From: an uncultured Rhodospirillales bacterium | GTDB taxonomy: Bacteria > Pseudomonadota > Alphaproteobacteria > Rhodospirillales > JABHCV01 | Reading direction: 5' to 3' | Assembly (NCBI GenBank): GCA_938092065.1 | Contig: CALKND010000004.1 | Coordinates: forward strand, 1 to 64,000 | Length of the DNA: 64,000 nucleotides | Shown: positions 41,429-51,641 of the stretch, piece after piece | Layout: each line of letters begins with the position of its first letter | How positions within the stretch are numbered: position 1 is the stretch's first letter | Notes under the pieces: generated by a model | What the model saw: the letters and a program-made list of their open reading frames with translations, nothing else | Databases searched by the model: none | What the model was told of the DNA's origin: nothing | Made by a program: the position numbers and the translations under genes

Positions 41429-41654
41429 AGTTCACATTTGAGACAGTATGTCTTTGCTAGTCAAAAGAAATTGCCTCCCTCTTTTTGCAAGAGTGATGTA
41501 ATTTTGTTATTGCTGCCAACAGAGAAAACTCTATTTTAATTACTTAAAAGTAACCTCCTGAGCAAAATTTTTATGTCACATATTATGATTGGTAATTTAG
41601 ATAAAATAAATTAATTTAAATGCCTACTTAGCTTTTTTAAATAATAATGAAAAA

Positions 41655-42470
41655 CTATTCAGCCAAATCACGAGATTTATTAGTCGCAGCAGCAATAGCC
41701 TCATCTAAAAGTGGCTGCCAACCATTGTCTGCCATCAGCACCTCAAGAGCCTTGGCAGTGGTGCCACCAGTGCTGGTGACATTTTGACGCAGGGTGGCAG
41801 GATCTTCATTGGAGCGATGCAGAAGTTCACCTGAACCGGCAACAGTTACCCTTGCCAGCCGTTTGGCTATGTGTTCGGGTAATCCTGCTTTGATAGCCGC
41901 TTTGCCAAGGCACTCTGCTAGTAAAAATACATAAGCAGGGCCGCCGCCCGATAAGGCAGTGACAATATCGATATGACTTTCATCGTCGACCCAAGCCACT
42001 TCGCCAATGCTGCTGAGTAAATCCTCACACAAAGCGATTTGTTCGGTGCTGACTTGGTCGTTGGCGCAGTTAACGGTTATGCCCCGCCTGACGGCTGCCG
42101 GCGTATTCGGCATGGCGCGCACAATAGAAGCATTCTTTCCCAAGATATTTTCAAAATAAGAAATGGGCTTGCCAGCCGCAATAGACAGGTAAACGACATC
42201 TGTATCAACAAAGCGGGCATAGGCTGGTGCAACAGCGTCCATGATTTGCGGTTTGACAGCAAAAACAATGACATTGGGTTTTGTACTGATGTCAATATTT
42301 TTTGAGGAAGTGGTTGTGGCAACGCTGTATTGAGTGCGCAGGGCAGCGGCAGTATCGTCATTAGGTTCGATGACTGTGACGTTTTCAGGAGGGATGCCTT
42401 GTTCAAGCCAACCGGCTAACATTGCCCCACCCATCTTGCCACAACCGGCCAAAAGTAATTTTACAGCCAT
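41655..42470 (-). CDS. proC: Pyrroline-5-carboxylate reductase
   Basis: LLAGCGKMGGAMLAGWL, VRAMPNTPAAVRRGIT, ALSGGGPAYVFLLAE. Confidence 0.96.
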   Translation of the reverse strand: MAVKLLLAGCGKMGGAMLAGWLEQGIPPENVTVIEPNDDTAAALRTQYSVATTTSSKNIDISTKPNVIVFAVKPQIMDAVAPAYARFVDTDVVYLSIAAGKPISYFENILGKNASIVRAMPNTPAAVRRGITVNCANDQVSTEQIALCEDLLSSIGEVAWVDDESHIDIVTALSGGGPAYVFLLAECLGKAAIKAGLPEHIAKRLARVTVAGSGELLHRSNEDPATLRQNVTSTGGTTAKALEVLMADNGWQPLLDEAIAAATNKSRDLAE

Positions 42471-42475
42471 GATCT

Positions 42476-43030
42476 TTAAGCTTCACCCACAGTGTCAACC
42501 AATGCCACAGCAATTGATTCTGTGGCGCTTTTGCCTCCCCAGATTGTGTGTTGGAAAGCGGGATAGAAACGTTCGCACTCATTAATTGCTGTGTCGACCA
42601 TATCCTCCATTTGGCCAAGACTTGGTCCACCAGTTCCTCGCAGGGGTAGAGCATGACGATACATTGGCAGACCTTCTTCGTCCCAAATGCCGAAATGACC
42701 AAGCCAAAGTTTTTCATTAATTAAGATTAGGAGTTCATGAATGTTATCACGGCTTTCATTAGGCACCCGCAAATCAAAGGCGCAAGTAAAGTGGACGGCA
42801 TCAGCAGTGTCATTCCAAGCGAAGTACATTGAGTATTCGCACCACTTTCCTGGAACTTGAACAGCTATTTCCTGATCGTTGCGGCGGTCAGAAATCCAGT
42901 CGTTGTCATCAACGATTTGCTCGATCACATCCAGTGGATGTTGGATGTTTTTATTGGTCGCAAGGGTGATAGTGGCCAAAAATATGTCTCTCCATGCTAT
43001 GACAGGTAAATAAAATAGCAGTTTGTACAC
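42476..43030 (-). CDS. YbjN domain-containing protein
   Basis: YbjN pattern (HPLDVIEQIVDDNDWISDRRNDQEIAVQVPGKW...LWLGHFGIWDEEGLPMYRHALPL); TM-less start probably at about 42979. Confidence 0.82.
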   Translation of the reverse strand: MYKLLFYLPVIAWRDIFLATITLATNKNIQHPLDVIEQIVDDNDWISDRRNDQEIAVQVPGKWCEYSMYFAWNDTADAVHFTCAFDLRVPNESRDNIHELLILINEKLWLGHFGIWDEEGLPMYRHALPLRGTGGPSLGQMEDMVDTAINECERFYPAFQHTIWGGKSATESIAVALVDTVGEA

Positions 43031-43181
43031 ATATACCCACCAGATAAAGCGTAAACTACATCATATGGTAGATTATATCGCAAGCGTTACTATTTGTAGC
43101 CATAGCAATAGGTGAGACCGGGCGCAAGAAAAAGAAATGATGTTAAAGGATTTTATTGTGGATAAGGTAAGCTCACCTCAC

Positions 43182-43210
43182 CTCAGCTCCCCTTTGAGGG
43201 GGCCGCTGAG
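43182..43210. other. Imperfect hairpin CTCAGC-t-CCCCT-ttg-AGGGG-gcc-GCTGAG
   Basis: Two nested complementary arms directly 3' of the minus-strand ubiK-like gene. Confidence 0.6.
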
Positions 43211-43212
43211 AG

Positions 43213-43521
43213 TTACGATAGTGTTTTCTTAGCCTTGGCCTTTTTTTTGTCTTTGGTTTTAGCAGTGACTTTTGTCGAAGTTAACTTGATCTCAAGGCTC
43301 TTGACGCGGGCTTCTAGTTTTTCCTGTTCGGCGCGGGCCTTAACTGCGACCGCTTTGATAACGTCAAATTCTTCACGTTTAACGAGATCAGCGTCTTTGA
43401 GCAGGCGCTGCAGTTGTTGGTGGACAAAGGTTTCGATTTCCGACTTTACGCCGCTTAATGTTGAAGCCGCACCATTGGCAACTTTTGCTAGGTCGTCGAG
43501 TATACGATTTGATGTTTGCAT
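43213..43521 (-). CDS. Accessory factor UbiK family protein (BMFP domain)
   Basis: N-terminal LDDLAKVANGAASTLSGVKSEIETFVHQQLQRLLKDADLVKREEFDVIKAVAVKAR, coiled coil, Lys-rich tail. Confidence 0.87.
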   Translation of the reverse strand: MQTSNRILDDLAKVANGAASTLSGVKSEIETFVHQQLQRLLKDADLVKREEFDVIKAVAVKARAEQEKLEARVKSLEIKLTSTKVTAKTKDKKKAKAKKTLS

Positions 43522-43646
43522 AAAAACACTCCTAAACTTTAATAAAATACATCATGATCTTTTTTCAAGCAGGGTGCAACTGAGGACGCTACTTGCCCCG
43601 CTCGGCAACCGGCTTTATAAACAAGTTCACACTACATTAGAAGGAA

Positions 43647-44648
43647 ATGTCCATGTACGTGATAACAGGGGGGGCTGGGTTTATTGGCTCAAATATCGCG
43701 GCCGCTATCGAAGCGCGTGGCCTTGGCAAGATTGTTGTTTGTGACCGCCTGGGCAATGAGGAAAAGTGGCGAAATATTGACAAGCTTGAACTGTTCAATT
43801 TTATCCAACCTGAAGAATTATTTGAATATTTAGGTGGCAATGAATTTGGCATCAAGGGTGTCATTCACATGGGAGCGATCTCCTCAACTACGGAAACTGA
43901 TGCTGATTTGATCTTCAGCAATAATTTTAGATTGTCTCTTAATCTTTGGAAGTGGTCCGCGTCTCATTTTGTTCCTTTTATTTATGCTTCTTCGGCGGCT
44001 ACCTATGGTGATGGTTCTCAGGGCTTCATTGATGATCAGGCCCGTAGTGCACTTGGCAAACTTAGGCCGCTTAACCCATATGGTTGGAGCAAGCACTTGT
44101 TCGATCGGCGAGTTATGCGAATGATCGAGGATGAAGAAATACCACCACCGCAATGGGCAGGGCTCAAGTTTTTTAATGTTTATGGCCCTAATGAGTATCA
44201 CAAAGGCTTAATGCAAAGCGTCGTCTCTAAGGTGTTCAATGATGCCAAGGCAGGTAAAACTGCAACACTATTTAAGTCCCATCACTCGGATTACGATGAT
44301 GGTGGCCAACTGCGTGATTTTATCTGGGTCGATGATTGCATCAACGTGGTTATGTGGTTGCTTGAAAATCCTCAGATTAGTGGCTTGTTTAATTGCGGCA
44401 CGGGCAAAGCTCGTTCTTTCCTCGACTTGGTCAATGCAGTTTATTCGGCCATGGGCAAAAAGGCTGATATCAACTTCGTTCCGACACCGGAAGAGATTCG
44501 CGATAAATATCAGTATTTTACTCAAGCCAACATGAATAAGCTCTCTGCTGCGGGTTTTGATCAACCCTTTACGTCGCTTGAAGATGGTGTTGGGGCCTAT
44601 GTACGTGACTATCTTTTAAAAAATGACAAGTACCGGTCTGCCTTATGA
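43647..44648 (+). CDS. rfaD: ADP-glyceromanno-heptose 6-epimerase
   Basis: VITGGAGFIGSNIAAAI, SSAATYGDGSQGF, NPYGWSKHLFD, FFNVYGPNEYHKG. Confidence 0.95.
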   Translation: MSMYVITGGAGFIGSNIAAAIEARGLGKIVVCDRLGNEEKWRNIDKLELFNFIQPEELFEYLGGNEFGIKGVIHMGAISSTTETDADLIFSNNFRLSLNLWKWSASHFVPFIYASSAATYGDGSQGFIDDQARSALGKLRPLNPYGWSKHLFDRRVMRMIEDEEIPPPQWAGLKFFNVYGPNEYHKGLMQSVVSKVFNDAKAGKTATLFKSHHSDYDDGGQLRDFIWVDDCINVVMWLLENPQISGLFNCGTGKARSFLDLVNAVYSAMGKKADINFVPTPEEIRDKYQYFTQANMNKLSAAGFDQPFTSLEDGVGAYVRDYLLKNDKYRSAL

Positions 44649-45442
44649 GCCTGTTTGCCATTCCTTACCCAGCCATTGATCCTATTGTCTTTCAGGCAGG
44701 TCCCTTAGCTATTCGCTGGTACTCTTTAGCCTATATTTGTGGGTTACTTTTTGCTTGGCGTTATATGCTACACCTTGCAGCACGCTCACCTGATGTGGCC
44801 AGTCATGAAGATGTGGATGACTTTCTCATATGGGCAACACTTGGCATAGTTCTGGGTGGACGAATCGGCTATACGCTATTTTATAACTTCGAATATTATG
44901 CTGCCAACCCGTTAGTCATTTTGCAAATATGGAAGGGCGGAATGTCCTTTCACGGGGGTGTCCTTGGTGTCATCTTTGCTGGCCTTGTTTTTGTAAAGCG
45001 TCGGGGTATTTCGCCCCTCAGGTTTGCCGATATAGTCGCCTGTGCGACACCTGTAGGACTGATGCTTGGAAGGTTGGCCAATTTTGTTAATGGCGAACTG
45101 TTTGGTCGTGTAAGTGATGTGCCATGGGCTATGGTGTTCCCTCGTGGTGGCTCTGAGCCCCGTCACCCGAGCCAGCTTTATGAGGCTGTCTTGGAAGGGC
45201 TTGTATTATTTATCGTTTTGGCAGTTCTCTCGAAGAACAAGACTATTTGCAAACGCCCCGGTGTTCTTTTGGGAGTTTTTTTACTGGGATACGCATTGGC
45301 CAGAACAACTGTTGAATTATTCCGTCAGCCCGATGCCCATCTAGGAGCTCTTGCTGCGGGTTTGACTATGGGTCAATGGCTGTCCCTGCCAATGGCTGTT
45401 AGTGGGATTTATCTGATTATAAGCAATAACAAGAAAGTTTGA
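44645..45442 (+). CDS. lgt: Prolipoprotein diacylglyceryl transferase
   Basis: GGRIGYTLFYN, GGMSFHGGVLG, GRLANFVNGELFGR, RHPSQLYEA. Confidence 0.97.
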   Translation: MSLFAIPYPAIDPIVFQAGPLAIRWYSLAYICGLLFAWRYMLHLAARSPDVASHEDVDDFLIWATLGIVLGGRIGYTLFYNFEYYAANPLVILQIWKGGMSFHGGVLGVIFAGLVFVKRRGISPLRFADIVACATPVGLMLGRLANFVNGELFGRVSDVPWAMVFPRGGSEPRHPSQLYEAVLEGLVLFIVLAVLSKNKTICKRPGVLLGVFLLGYALARTTVELFRQPDAHLGALAAGLTMGQWLSLPMAVSGIYLIISNNKKV

Positions 45443-45448
45443 TGAGTT

Positions 45449-46537
45449 ATGTCTCTTGAAGAAATCCTAATAGAGCGCATTGGCAATAATGGTCCGATAA
45501 GCATAGCGGACTTCATGGAGCAGGCCCTAGCTCATCCTGAGTATGGCTATTATATGCGTCGCGATCCTTTTGGTGTTAACGGTGATTTCATTACAGCCCC
45601 TGAAATATCGCAGATGTTTGGAGAACTACTTGGTCTTTGGGCGGGTGTCTCTTGGATGATGGCAGGATCTCCTAATTCTATAAATCTTGTTGAGCTGGGG
45701 CCGGGACGCGGCACTCTAATGGCTGACATGCTACACGCGGCGCCTTTAGTTGAAGGCTTTGCCGAGGCTATTGTAGTTCACATGGTTGAAACTAGCCCTG
45801 TTTTGAGTTCTATTCAGGAACAAACTTTGAAGAAGGCAACTCTGAGCGAACCACCTCTTTGGCACAAAGCTCTAGCTGATGTGAGTGAGGGATCGTCAAT
45901 CATCATTGCTAATGAATTCTTCGATGCTCTGCCCATTGAGCAATATTTCAAGGCTGGGGACTACTGGTGTCCGCGCGTTGTAGATGTCAAACCTGACGGA
46001 GATGGCTTGTGTTTTGTACTTCTGCCACCTTTTGATATGCCGGAACTGCCACCGGGACTTGTTAATGTTGAATCTGATGTGATGGTCGAGGTTTGCCCAC
46101 CAGCTCTGGATATTATGGCAGATATTTCTCGGCGTATAACAGAATATGGCGGTGCTGCCCTGCTAATTGATTATGGTCATTCTCAAAGTGCTGCTGGAGA
46201 AACCCTGCAAGCCCTTAAAAATCATAAATATCAAAATCCGCTGGTTGATCCGGGTGAATCAGACCTGACTGCACATGTGGATTTTGGAGCACTCGCTCAG
46301 CGTGTCTTTGCCTCAGGCGCAAGGGCTATAGGGCCCATTACTCAAGGTGATTTTTTATGTGCTCTGGGAATTAGTCAACGAGCAGATGCTCTAATGAAAA
46401 AAGCTAGTCCCAAGCAGGCTAAAGATATAAGTAGTGCCTTGAAACGTTTGACTGACGTTGAAGAAATGGGGGAACTCTTTAAAGTCATGGCCGTGGTCCA
46501 ACAAGGCGCTCCGGTCCCTCCGGGATTTGAACAGTAG
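45449..46537 (+). CDS. MidA/NDUFAF7 family class I SAM-dependent methyltransferase
   Basis: DFITAPEISQMFGELLGLWA, LVELGPGRGTLMADML, IIANEFFDALPIEQY. Confidence 0.95.
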   Translation: MSLEEILIERIGNNGPISIADFMEQALAHPEYGYYMRRDPFGVNGDFITAPEISQMFGELLGLWAGVSWMMAGSPNSINLVELGPGRGTLMADMLHAAPLVEGFAEAIVVHMVETSPVLSSIQEQTLKKATLSEPPLWHKALADVSEGSSIIIANEFFDALPIEQYFKAGDYWCPRVVDVKPDGDGLCFVLLPPFDMPELPPGLVNVESDVMVEVCPPALDIMADISRRITEYGGAALLIDYGHSQSAAGETLQALKNHKYQNPLVDPGESDLTAHVDFGALAQRVFASGARAIGPITQGDFLCALGISQRADALMKKASPKQAKDISSALKRLTDVEEMGELFKVMAVVQQGAPVPPGFEQ

Positions 46538-46576
46538 CATATTCCATGAAGCTGACAAAATATACGCAATGAACAC

Positions 46577-47347
46577 ATGTTAAAAGCAACAAACCTTGCC
46601 GCGCTGAAAGGAATTCGCCATGGCTTTTTCAGCCGCCTTGGTGGGGTTAGCTCAGACGTTGGCATGAGCGGCCTAAATTGTGGTTTCGGTTCTGAAGATA
46701 CACCTGAAAATGTTGCGCAAAATCGTGAAATTGCGCTTAAGCTTTTGGGGGCTGCTGACCGTGATCTTGTTACTACCTATCAGATTCACTCCTCCATTGC
46801 CGTTCGGGTCAGAAAATCTTGGCACAAAGAGGAGCCTCCTAAAGCTGATGCCATGGCTAGTGATAGTGCGGATGTAGTTTTGGGTATCCTAACTGCTGAT
46901 TGTGCACCGGTGCTGTTTGCCGATAGTACTGCGAGGGTTGTAGGCGCAGCTCATGCAGGTTGGCGAGGCGCGCGCGCGGGTGTACTTGAACAGTGTCTTG
47001 AAGAAATGTGTGGCCTGGGCGCTGACCCATCCAACATCAGTGCTGCCGTTGGACCCTGTATTGCCCAAAATTCTTACGAAGTGGGATCAGAGTTTCAGAA
47101 AGAATTCATTGATGAAAATCCAGACAACATAAAGTTTTTTAAGGCTGCTACGCGTGCTAATCACTTAATGTTCGATTTGACTGGTTATGTTGAGAAGTGT
47201 CTTTTTGATTTGGGCATAGCGTCTGTTGAAGGACTTGGCCTTGATACCTTCGCTGACCCTGAACGCTTTTACAGTTATCGTCGTTGCACCCTGAATGGCG
47301 AGAATTTTTATGGGCGTCTATTATCAGCTATAATGTTGGAGTACTAG
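46577..47347 (+). CDS. pgeF: Peptidoglycan editing factor PgeF / multicopper polyphenol oxidase family
   Basis: GIRHGFFSRLGGVS, ADCAPVLFAD, AAHAGWRGARAGVLE, AVGPCIAQNSYEVG, FYSYRR. Confidence 0.95.
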   Translation: MLKATNLAALKGIRHGFFSRLGGVSSDVGMSGLNCGFGSEDTPENVAQNREIALKLLGAADRDLVTTYQIHSSIAVRVRKSWHKEEPPKADAMASDSADVVLGILTADCAPVLFADSTARVVGAAHAGWRGARAGVLEQCLEEMCGLGADPSNISAAVGPCIAQNSYEVGSEFQKEFIDENPDNIKFFKAATRANHLMFDLTGYVEKCLFDLGIASVEGLGLDTFADPERFYSYRRCTLNGENFYGRLLSAIMLEY

Positions 47348-47508
47348 ACCTATTGCACTGTTTTAGCGAGGAAGAAAAGGTCCTTGCTCTATCGAGATAA
47401 CCTGCAATCTTAACTCCGTATGCTGTATTATTATGGATGATTATCTTTAGTAGTGATAGCGAAGCACCGAAAAACTCGCTCGATTATTTGTTTCACTCAT
47501 CACTGAGC

Positions 47509-48438
47509 TTGATAAGGGAATATTTACTTTCCATGTCTTATTTATCTTTTATTTTGGTGGTATTGACGGCGTGCTCGCCTATTGATTTTCCGTCGGGAAA
47601 TCAGTTCATTAATGATGTAGAATTGAATGAAAACAAGATCACTGATGTGCGTGTTGAGCTCGTTCAAGGCCCGGCTCTGCCGATGGCTAAACTACTCACT
47701 AGTGCAATTGCCACTGCCTTATTAGAGAACGGTGTCACAACATCAGTAAAGCCCGATGAGTTAAGCCGTTTTGTACTTAAGGGCTTGGCCAAGGCCAATT
47801 GGGAAGGTAGGCAGGTTCCTTTTGTTGTGTTGATTGACTGGACGCTCTATGACCTCACTGGTAAGGCTATTGGCACTTATACACAAGGTGTGCGTGGGGC
47901 TCGTTGGAAGTGGGAATTTGGTGATCCTCGAATTATTAGTGCTGTAGGTTACGGTGCGGCAAAGCCCCTAGCTGCGATGATTTTGGAAGAAGAGAAAAAT
48001 CCCTTACCAAATCTACTGCTCGGCACAGGTGTTCTTGTTAAGCCAGTGACCGGCGCACCTGGTGACGGTAATGAATCCCTGCGTATTGCCATAGTTAGAG
48101 TAATGCGTATTTCAGGTATAAAAGTCGCTGAGGACATTCGACAGGCTAGCTTGACACTTACTGGTCATGTTTCCTTGAAGCCATCGGGGTATGGTTTGGA
48201 TGAAGTGCTTGTTACCTGGCGCGTCCAGACTATGGATGGGTCCGAGGTAGGTCGGGCAACACAGGCAAATAATATCCTCAGTGGCAAGTTGGATAGGTTA
48301 TGGGGTGATGAGGCTGAAAAGATAGCTGAAGCTGCGCTGATAGGCATTGATAGAATTATCGGTTTGGGCAAAACAAAAAGCTTACAATCTATAAATGATA
48401 CTAATGGCCAGTCTGTGCCGACACTCAATTTGGAATAA
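47509..48438 (+). CDS. Putative lipoprotein of unknown function
   Basis: LSMSYLSFILVVLTAC-SP lipobox; TTG at 47509 gives a signal peptide with a charged n-region; track start at 47437 is less likely. Confidence 0.7.
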   Translation: MIREYLLSMSYLSFILVVLTACSPIDFPSGNQFINDVELNENKITDVRVELVQGPALPMAKLLTSAIATALLENGVTTSVKPDELSRFVLKGLAKANWEGRQVPFVVLIDWTLYDLTGKAIGTYTQGVRGARWKWEFGDPRIISAVGYGAAKPLAAMILEEEKNPLPNLLLGTGVLVKPVTGAPGDGNESLRIAIVRVMRISGIKVAEDIRQASLTLTGHVSLKPSGYGLDEVLVTWRVQTMDGSEVGRATQANNILSGKLDRLWGDEAEKIAEAALIGIDRIIGLGKTKSLQSINDTNGQSVPTLNLE

Positions 48439-48586
48439 ATCCCTAATTAGCCTATGCCAATACTGCAATGAAACTAAGCTTTTTTGACCTGAAGGCTTTG
48501 TTTGCTAGAATTCTCGTTTACAGGACGTGAGGACGCTGGTAAATACTATTTTATTCATGGCTGGATGGTTTGACTTGTTGGTGCCG

Positions 48587-48592
48587 TATAAT
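48587..48592 (+). promoter_or_regulatory. Candidate -10 element TATAAT inside palindrome CCGTATAATACGG, upstream of prs
   Basis: Palindrome 48584-48596 read directly. Confidence 0.4.
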
Positions 48593-48662
48593 ACGGTTGC
48601 CGCGTCGAGGGAAAATTAGATTATGTTGATCTGATACCATAGGCCCCCGGGGAACTGCCAAG

Positions 48663-49595
48663 ATGAAAATCATTGCCTGCAACTCTAACAGGCCCCTTGC
48701 CGAAGCCATATCCGCTTATCTGAACCTGCCTCTGACAAAAGCCAGTGTGCTAAGGTTTTCGGATATGGAAGTTTTTGTCGAAATTCAAGAGAATGTTCGC
48801 GGGGAGGATGTCTTCGTTGTTCAGTCTACTTCGTATCCAGCTAACGATAATTTAATGGAGTTGCTGGTTGCTATCGATGCACTTAGGCGTGGCTCTGCTC
48901 GGCGTATTACGGCGGTTATTCCTTATTTTGGTTATGCACGTCAGGATCGAAAATCTGGGCCGCGTACACCTATTTCGGCTAAATTAGTGGCTAACATGAT
49001 TTCAACAGCTGGTGCTGATAGAGTTTTGACCTTGGATTTGCATGCAGGCCAGATACAGGGTTTTTTTGATATTCCTGTTGATAATCTCTTTGCTGCGCCA
49101 GTGTTAATTAAACATGTCCATGATACCATGAACGGTGAAGATCTGGTTATTGTTTCACCAGATGTGGGTGGAGTTGTACGCGCCCGTGGATTGGCCAAAC
49201 GCTTGAACGTAGATCTTGCCATCATCGACAAACGCCGTGAGCAAGCTGGGGTTTCAGAAGTCATGAACATTATTGGCGAGATTGAGGGTCGTCACTGCAT
49301 TATCGTTGATGATATTGTTGATTCTGCTGGAACATTGTGTAATGCCTCTGTGGCGCTAAAAGAAAAAGATGCCGCATCTGTCTCATCATACGTCACCCAC
49401 GGGGTGCTGTCAGGCGGTGCAGTAGCACGAGTGTCCTCTTCACCAATGGAAACACTGGTAATTACAGATTCAATTCAGGCAACTGAGGCAGTAAGAGTAT
49501 CACATAACATTAAGCAGTTGACTATAGCCCCACTGATTGCCGAAGCGATCCGGCGTATTAGTGACGAAAGTTCCGTTTCAAGTTTATTTGATTAG
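48663..49595 (+). CDS. prs: Ribose-phosphate pyrophosphokinase
   Basis: [46 protein letters not shown]. Confidence 0.97.
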   Translation: MKIIACNSNRPLAEAISAYLNLPLTKASVLRFSDMEVFVEIQENVRGEDVFVVQSTSYPANDNLMELLVAIDALRRGSARRITAVIPYFGYARQDRKSGPRTPISAKLVANMISTAGADRVLTLDLHAGQIQGFFDIPVDNLFAAPVLIKHVHDTMNGEDLVIVSPDVGGVVRARGLAKRLNVDLAIIDKRREQAGVSEVMNIIGEIEGRHCIIVDDIVDSAGTLCNASVALKEKDAASVSSYVTHGVLSGGAVARVSSSPMETLVITDSIQATEAVRVSHNIKQLTIAPLIAEAIRRISDESSVSSLFD

Positions 49596-49603
49596 TATTT
49601 TTT

Positions 49604-50674
49604 TTAGTAGTCGCCGAAGTGTATAGGGTACTGCTGCGCATTCCAGTTTAACATGCCACCAGCTAGGTTGGCCACATCATTAAAACCTGCCTTGTGTAAA
49701 ATCACAGTTGCCTGTGCGGACCTTCCTCCTGCGCGGCAGATGGTGATGATTGGACGTTGTTTATCCAGTTCGTCAACACGGCTTTCAAGATAGCCAAGTG
49801 CTATTGGTATAGCGCCCTCAACGTGTCCAAGCTTTCCGTTGAACTCTTTCTTCTCACGCACATCAAGGATTTGCGCCACGTCTAGATTCTCAGCCAGCCA
49901 GTGTGGCTGAACTTCCCAAAAACCCGCAAAAGTGAGGGTTAATTCTGCCCATGCTGGCTGGCTAAAGTTATTAATGTCCTCGTCAGGCCGGCCACATTTA
50001 AGGTTGCCTGGAACAGCAATATCTATTTTCTTCGGATGATCTAGGCCCAAATTATCCATAAAGCCCACGAAATCTTGCTCGCTTAACTTGCCACCTAGGC
50101 GTGGGTTAAAGAATTTTTCCTCGGCGACACAAGTGGCAGTAAGACCCTTATAGTCATGACCAGGGTATAGAAGGCAGTCTTCCGGCAGGGTGAATATATG
50201 GCTTTGGATTGAACGGTACATTTGGGCTGCATCACCACCTTGAAAGTCAGTACGTCCGCAACCGCGTATCAAAAGGCAATCGCCGGTGAAAGCTATTTTC
50301 TTAGTTTCCAAAACAAAGGTAAGGCAGCTCTTGGTGTGACCGGGTGTCGACATGACCATAAGGAAGTGCTTGCCGAATTTAATTTTGTCGCCATGAGCAA
50401 GTAGCCTATGCATCCCTTCTGCGCCAGCTTGGCTTGAGAGGGCAATCTTGCTGCCCATCTTTTTGTGCAGTAACCAAGCACTAGTAATGTGGTCTGCGTG
50501 TATATGGGTTTCAAGTGTATAGAGTAGCTTTAAGCCCAGTTCGTTGAGCAGGGCCTCATCACGCATAGCTTGCTCATAAACTGGATCAATTAACACTGCT
50601 TCGCCAGAATCTTTATCAGCTAAAAGATAAGTGTAAGTTCCAGTTTGTAGATCGTAAAGCTGACGTAAAAACAT
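49604..50674 (-). CDS. Persulfide dioxygenase-rhodanese fusion (ETHE1/Blh-like MBL fold plus rhodanese domain)
   Basis: TLETHIHADHITSAWLLHKKMG, FTGDCLLIRGCGRTDFQGGD, C-terminal rhodanese loop ICRAGGRSAQ. Confidence 0.92.
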   Translation of the reverse strand: MFLRQLYDLQTGTYTYLLADKDSGEAVLIDPVYEQAMRDEALLNELGLKLLYTLETHIHADHITSAWLLHKKMGSKIALSSQAGAEGMHRLLAHGDKIKFGKHFLMVMSTPGHTKSCLTFVLETKKIAFTGDCLLIRGCGRTDFQGGDAAQMYRSIQSHIFTLPEDCLLYPGHDYKGLTATCVAEEKFFNPRLGGKLSEQDFVGFMDNLGLDHPKKIDIAVPGNLKCGRPDEDINNFSQPAWAELTLTFAGFWEVQPHWLAENLDVAQILDVREKKEFNGKLGHVEGAIPIALGYLESRVDELDKQRPIITICRAGGRSAQATVILHKAGFNDVANLAGGMLNWNAQQYPIHFGDY

Positions 50675-50943
50675 TGCGTTGCCTAGTTTCGAAATAAGAA
50701 TAGATACTTAATTAAAATACAGGTGTTTTTTGTGTTCAACAATATAGCATGAAAGATGATAAAAATTAATGGTGGTATGATAGGCGATTTTCTTTTCTAT
50801 GTTTGACTGTTGGCTTGCATCAATATAAAAGACAGGCCACTCCTTGATGTCCGAGATAATGGTCAACAAAACCGTTAGCACCCCTGGAGGCTAGCAATTT
50901 ACAGAGCGTGGAACATAAAGCACTGATTTTTAGGAGAATACCA

Positions 50944-51621
50944 ATGGTTCAAGCCGCTACTATGAATGTCGAGCTGCGCAATCGGGCAGGTAAGGGGGCA
51001 GCCCGTGCCACACGCAGGGCTGGTCGGGTGCCCGCCGTTATCTACGGCAACAAACTAGACCCCATCATGATTTCCCTCGATCCCATAGAACTCATGCTGC
51101 AGATAAGAGGCCCCGGGTTCTTCTCTCGAGTTTATGAACTAGACGCGGGCGGGAATAAAAATCGCGTTCTGCCGCGTGATTTGCAATTAGACCCTGTCAC
51201 AGACCAACCAATCCACGTTGACTTCATGCGCTTCAGTTCAAAGACGCGCCTAAAAGTTGAAGTTGCCGTTGTGTTTGAGAATGAGGAAGGTTGCCCTGGC
51301 CTGCGTGTGGGTGGTGTTCTTAACGTTGTGCGTCATGCAATTGAACTGCTTTGTTCCCCCGATAGCATACCGGAAAGTCTTGTTGTTGACCTTAGCGGTC
51401 TCGAAGTAGGTGACAGCGTCCATATTAGCTCAATAAAGCTTCCAGATGATGTTGAGTTGACAATTAAGGATCGCGATTTCACAGTAGCTACTATTGCCGC
51501 ACCGACCATTAACATTGAAACTGAAGATGAGGAAGGTGAAGAGGGTGAAGAGGGTGAAGCAGGTACCGAGGGTGAAGAAGGTGCCGAAGGTAAAGCCGAA
51601 GAAAACGATTCCGGGGACTAA
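50944..51621 (+). CDS. rplY: 50S ribosomal protein L25/general stress protein Ctc
   Basis: ELRNRAGKGAARATRRAGRVPAVIYGNK...RDLQLDPVTDQPIHVDFMR; start at 50944 (MVQAATMNVELRN) more likely than 50908; acidic C-terminal tail. Confidence 0.95.
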   Translation: MVQAATMNVELRNRAGKGAARATRRAGRVPAVIYGNKLDPIMISLDPIELMLQIRGPGFFSRVYELDAGGNKNRVLPRDLQLDPVTDQPIHVDFMRFSSKTRLKVEVAVVFENEEGCPGLRVGGVLNVVRHAIELLCSPDSIPESLVVDLSGLEVGDSVHISSIKLPDDVELTIKDRDFTVATIAAPTINIETEDEEGEEGEEGEAGTEGEEGAEGKAEENDSGD

Positions 51622-51641
51622 TCCTTCAGGAGCCGATCGTC

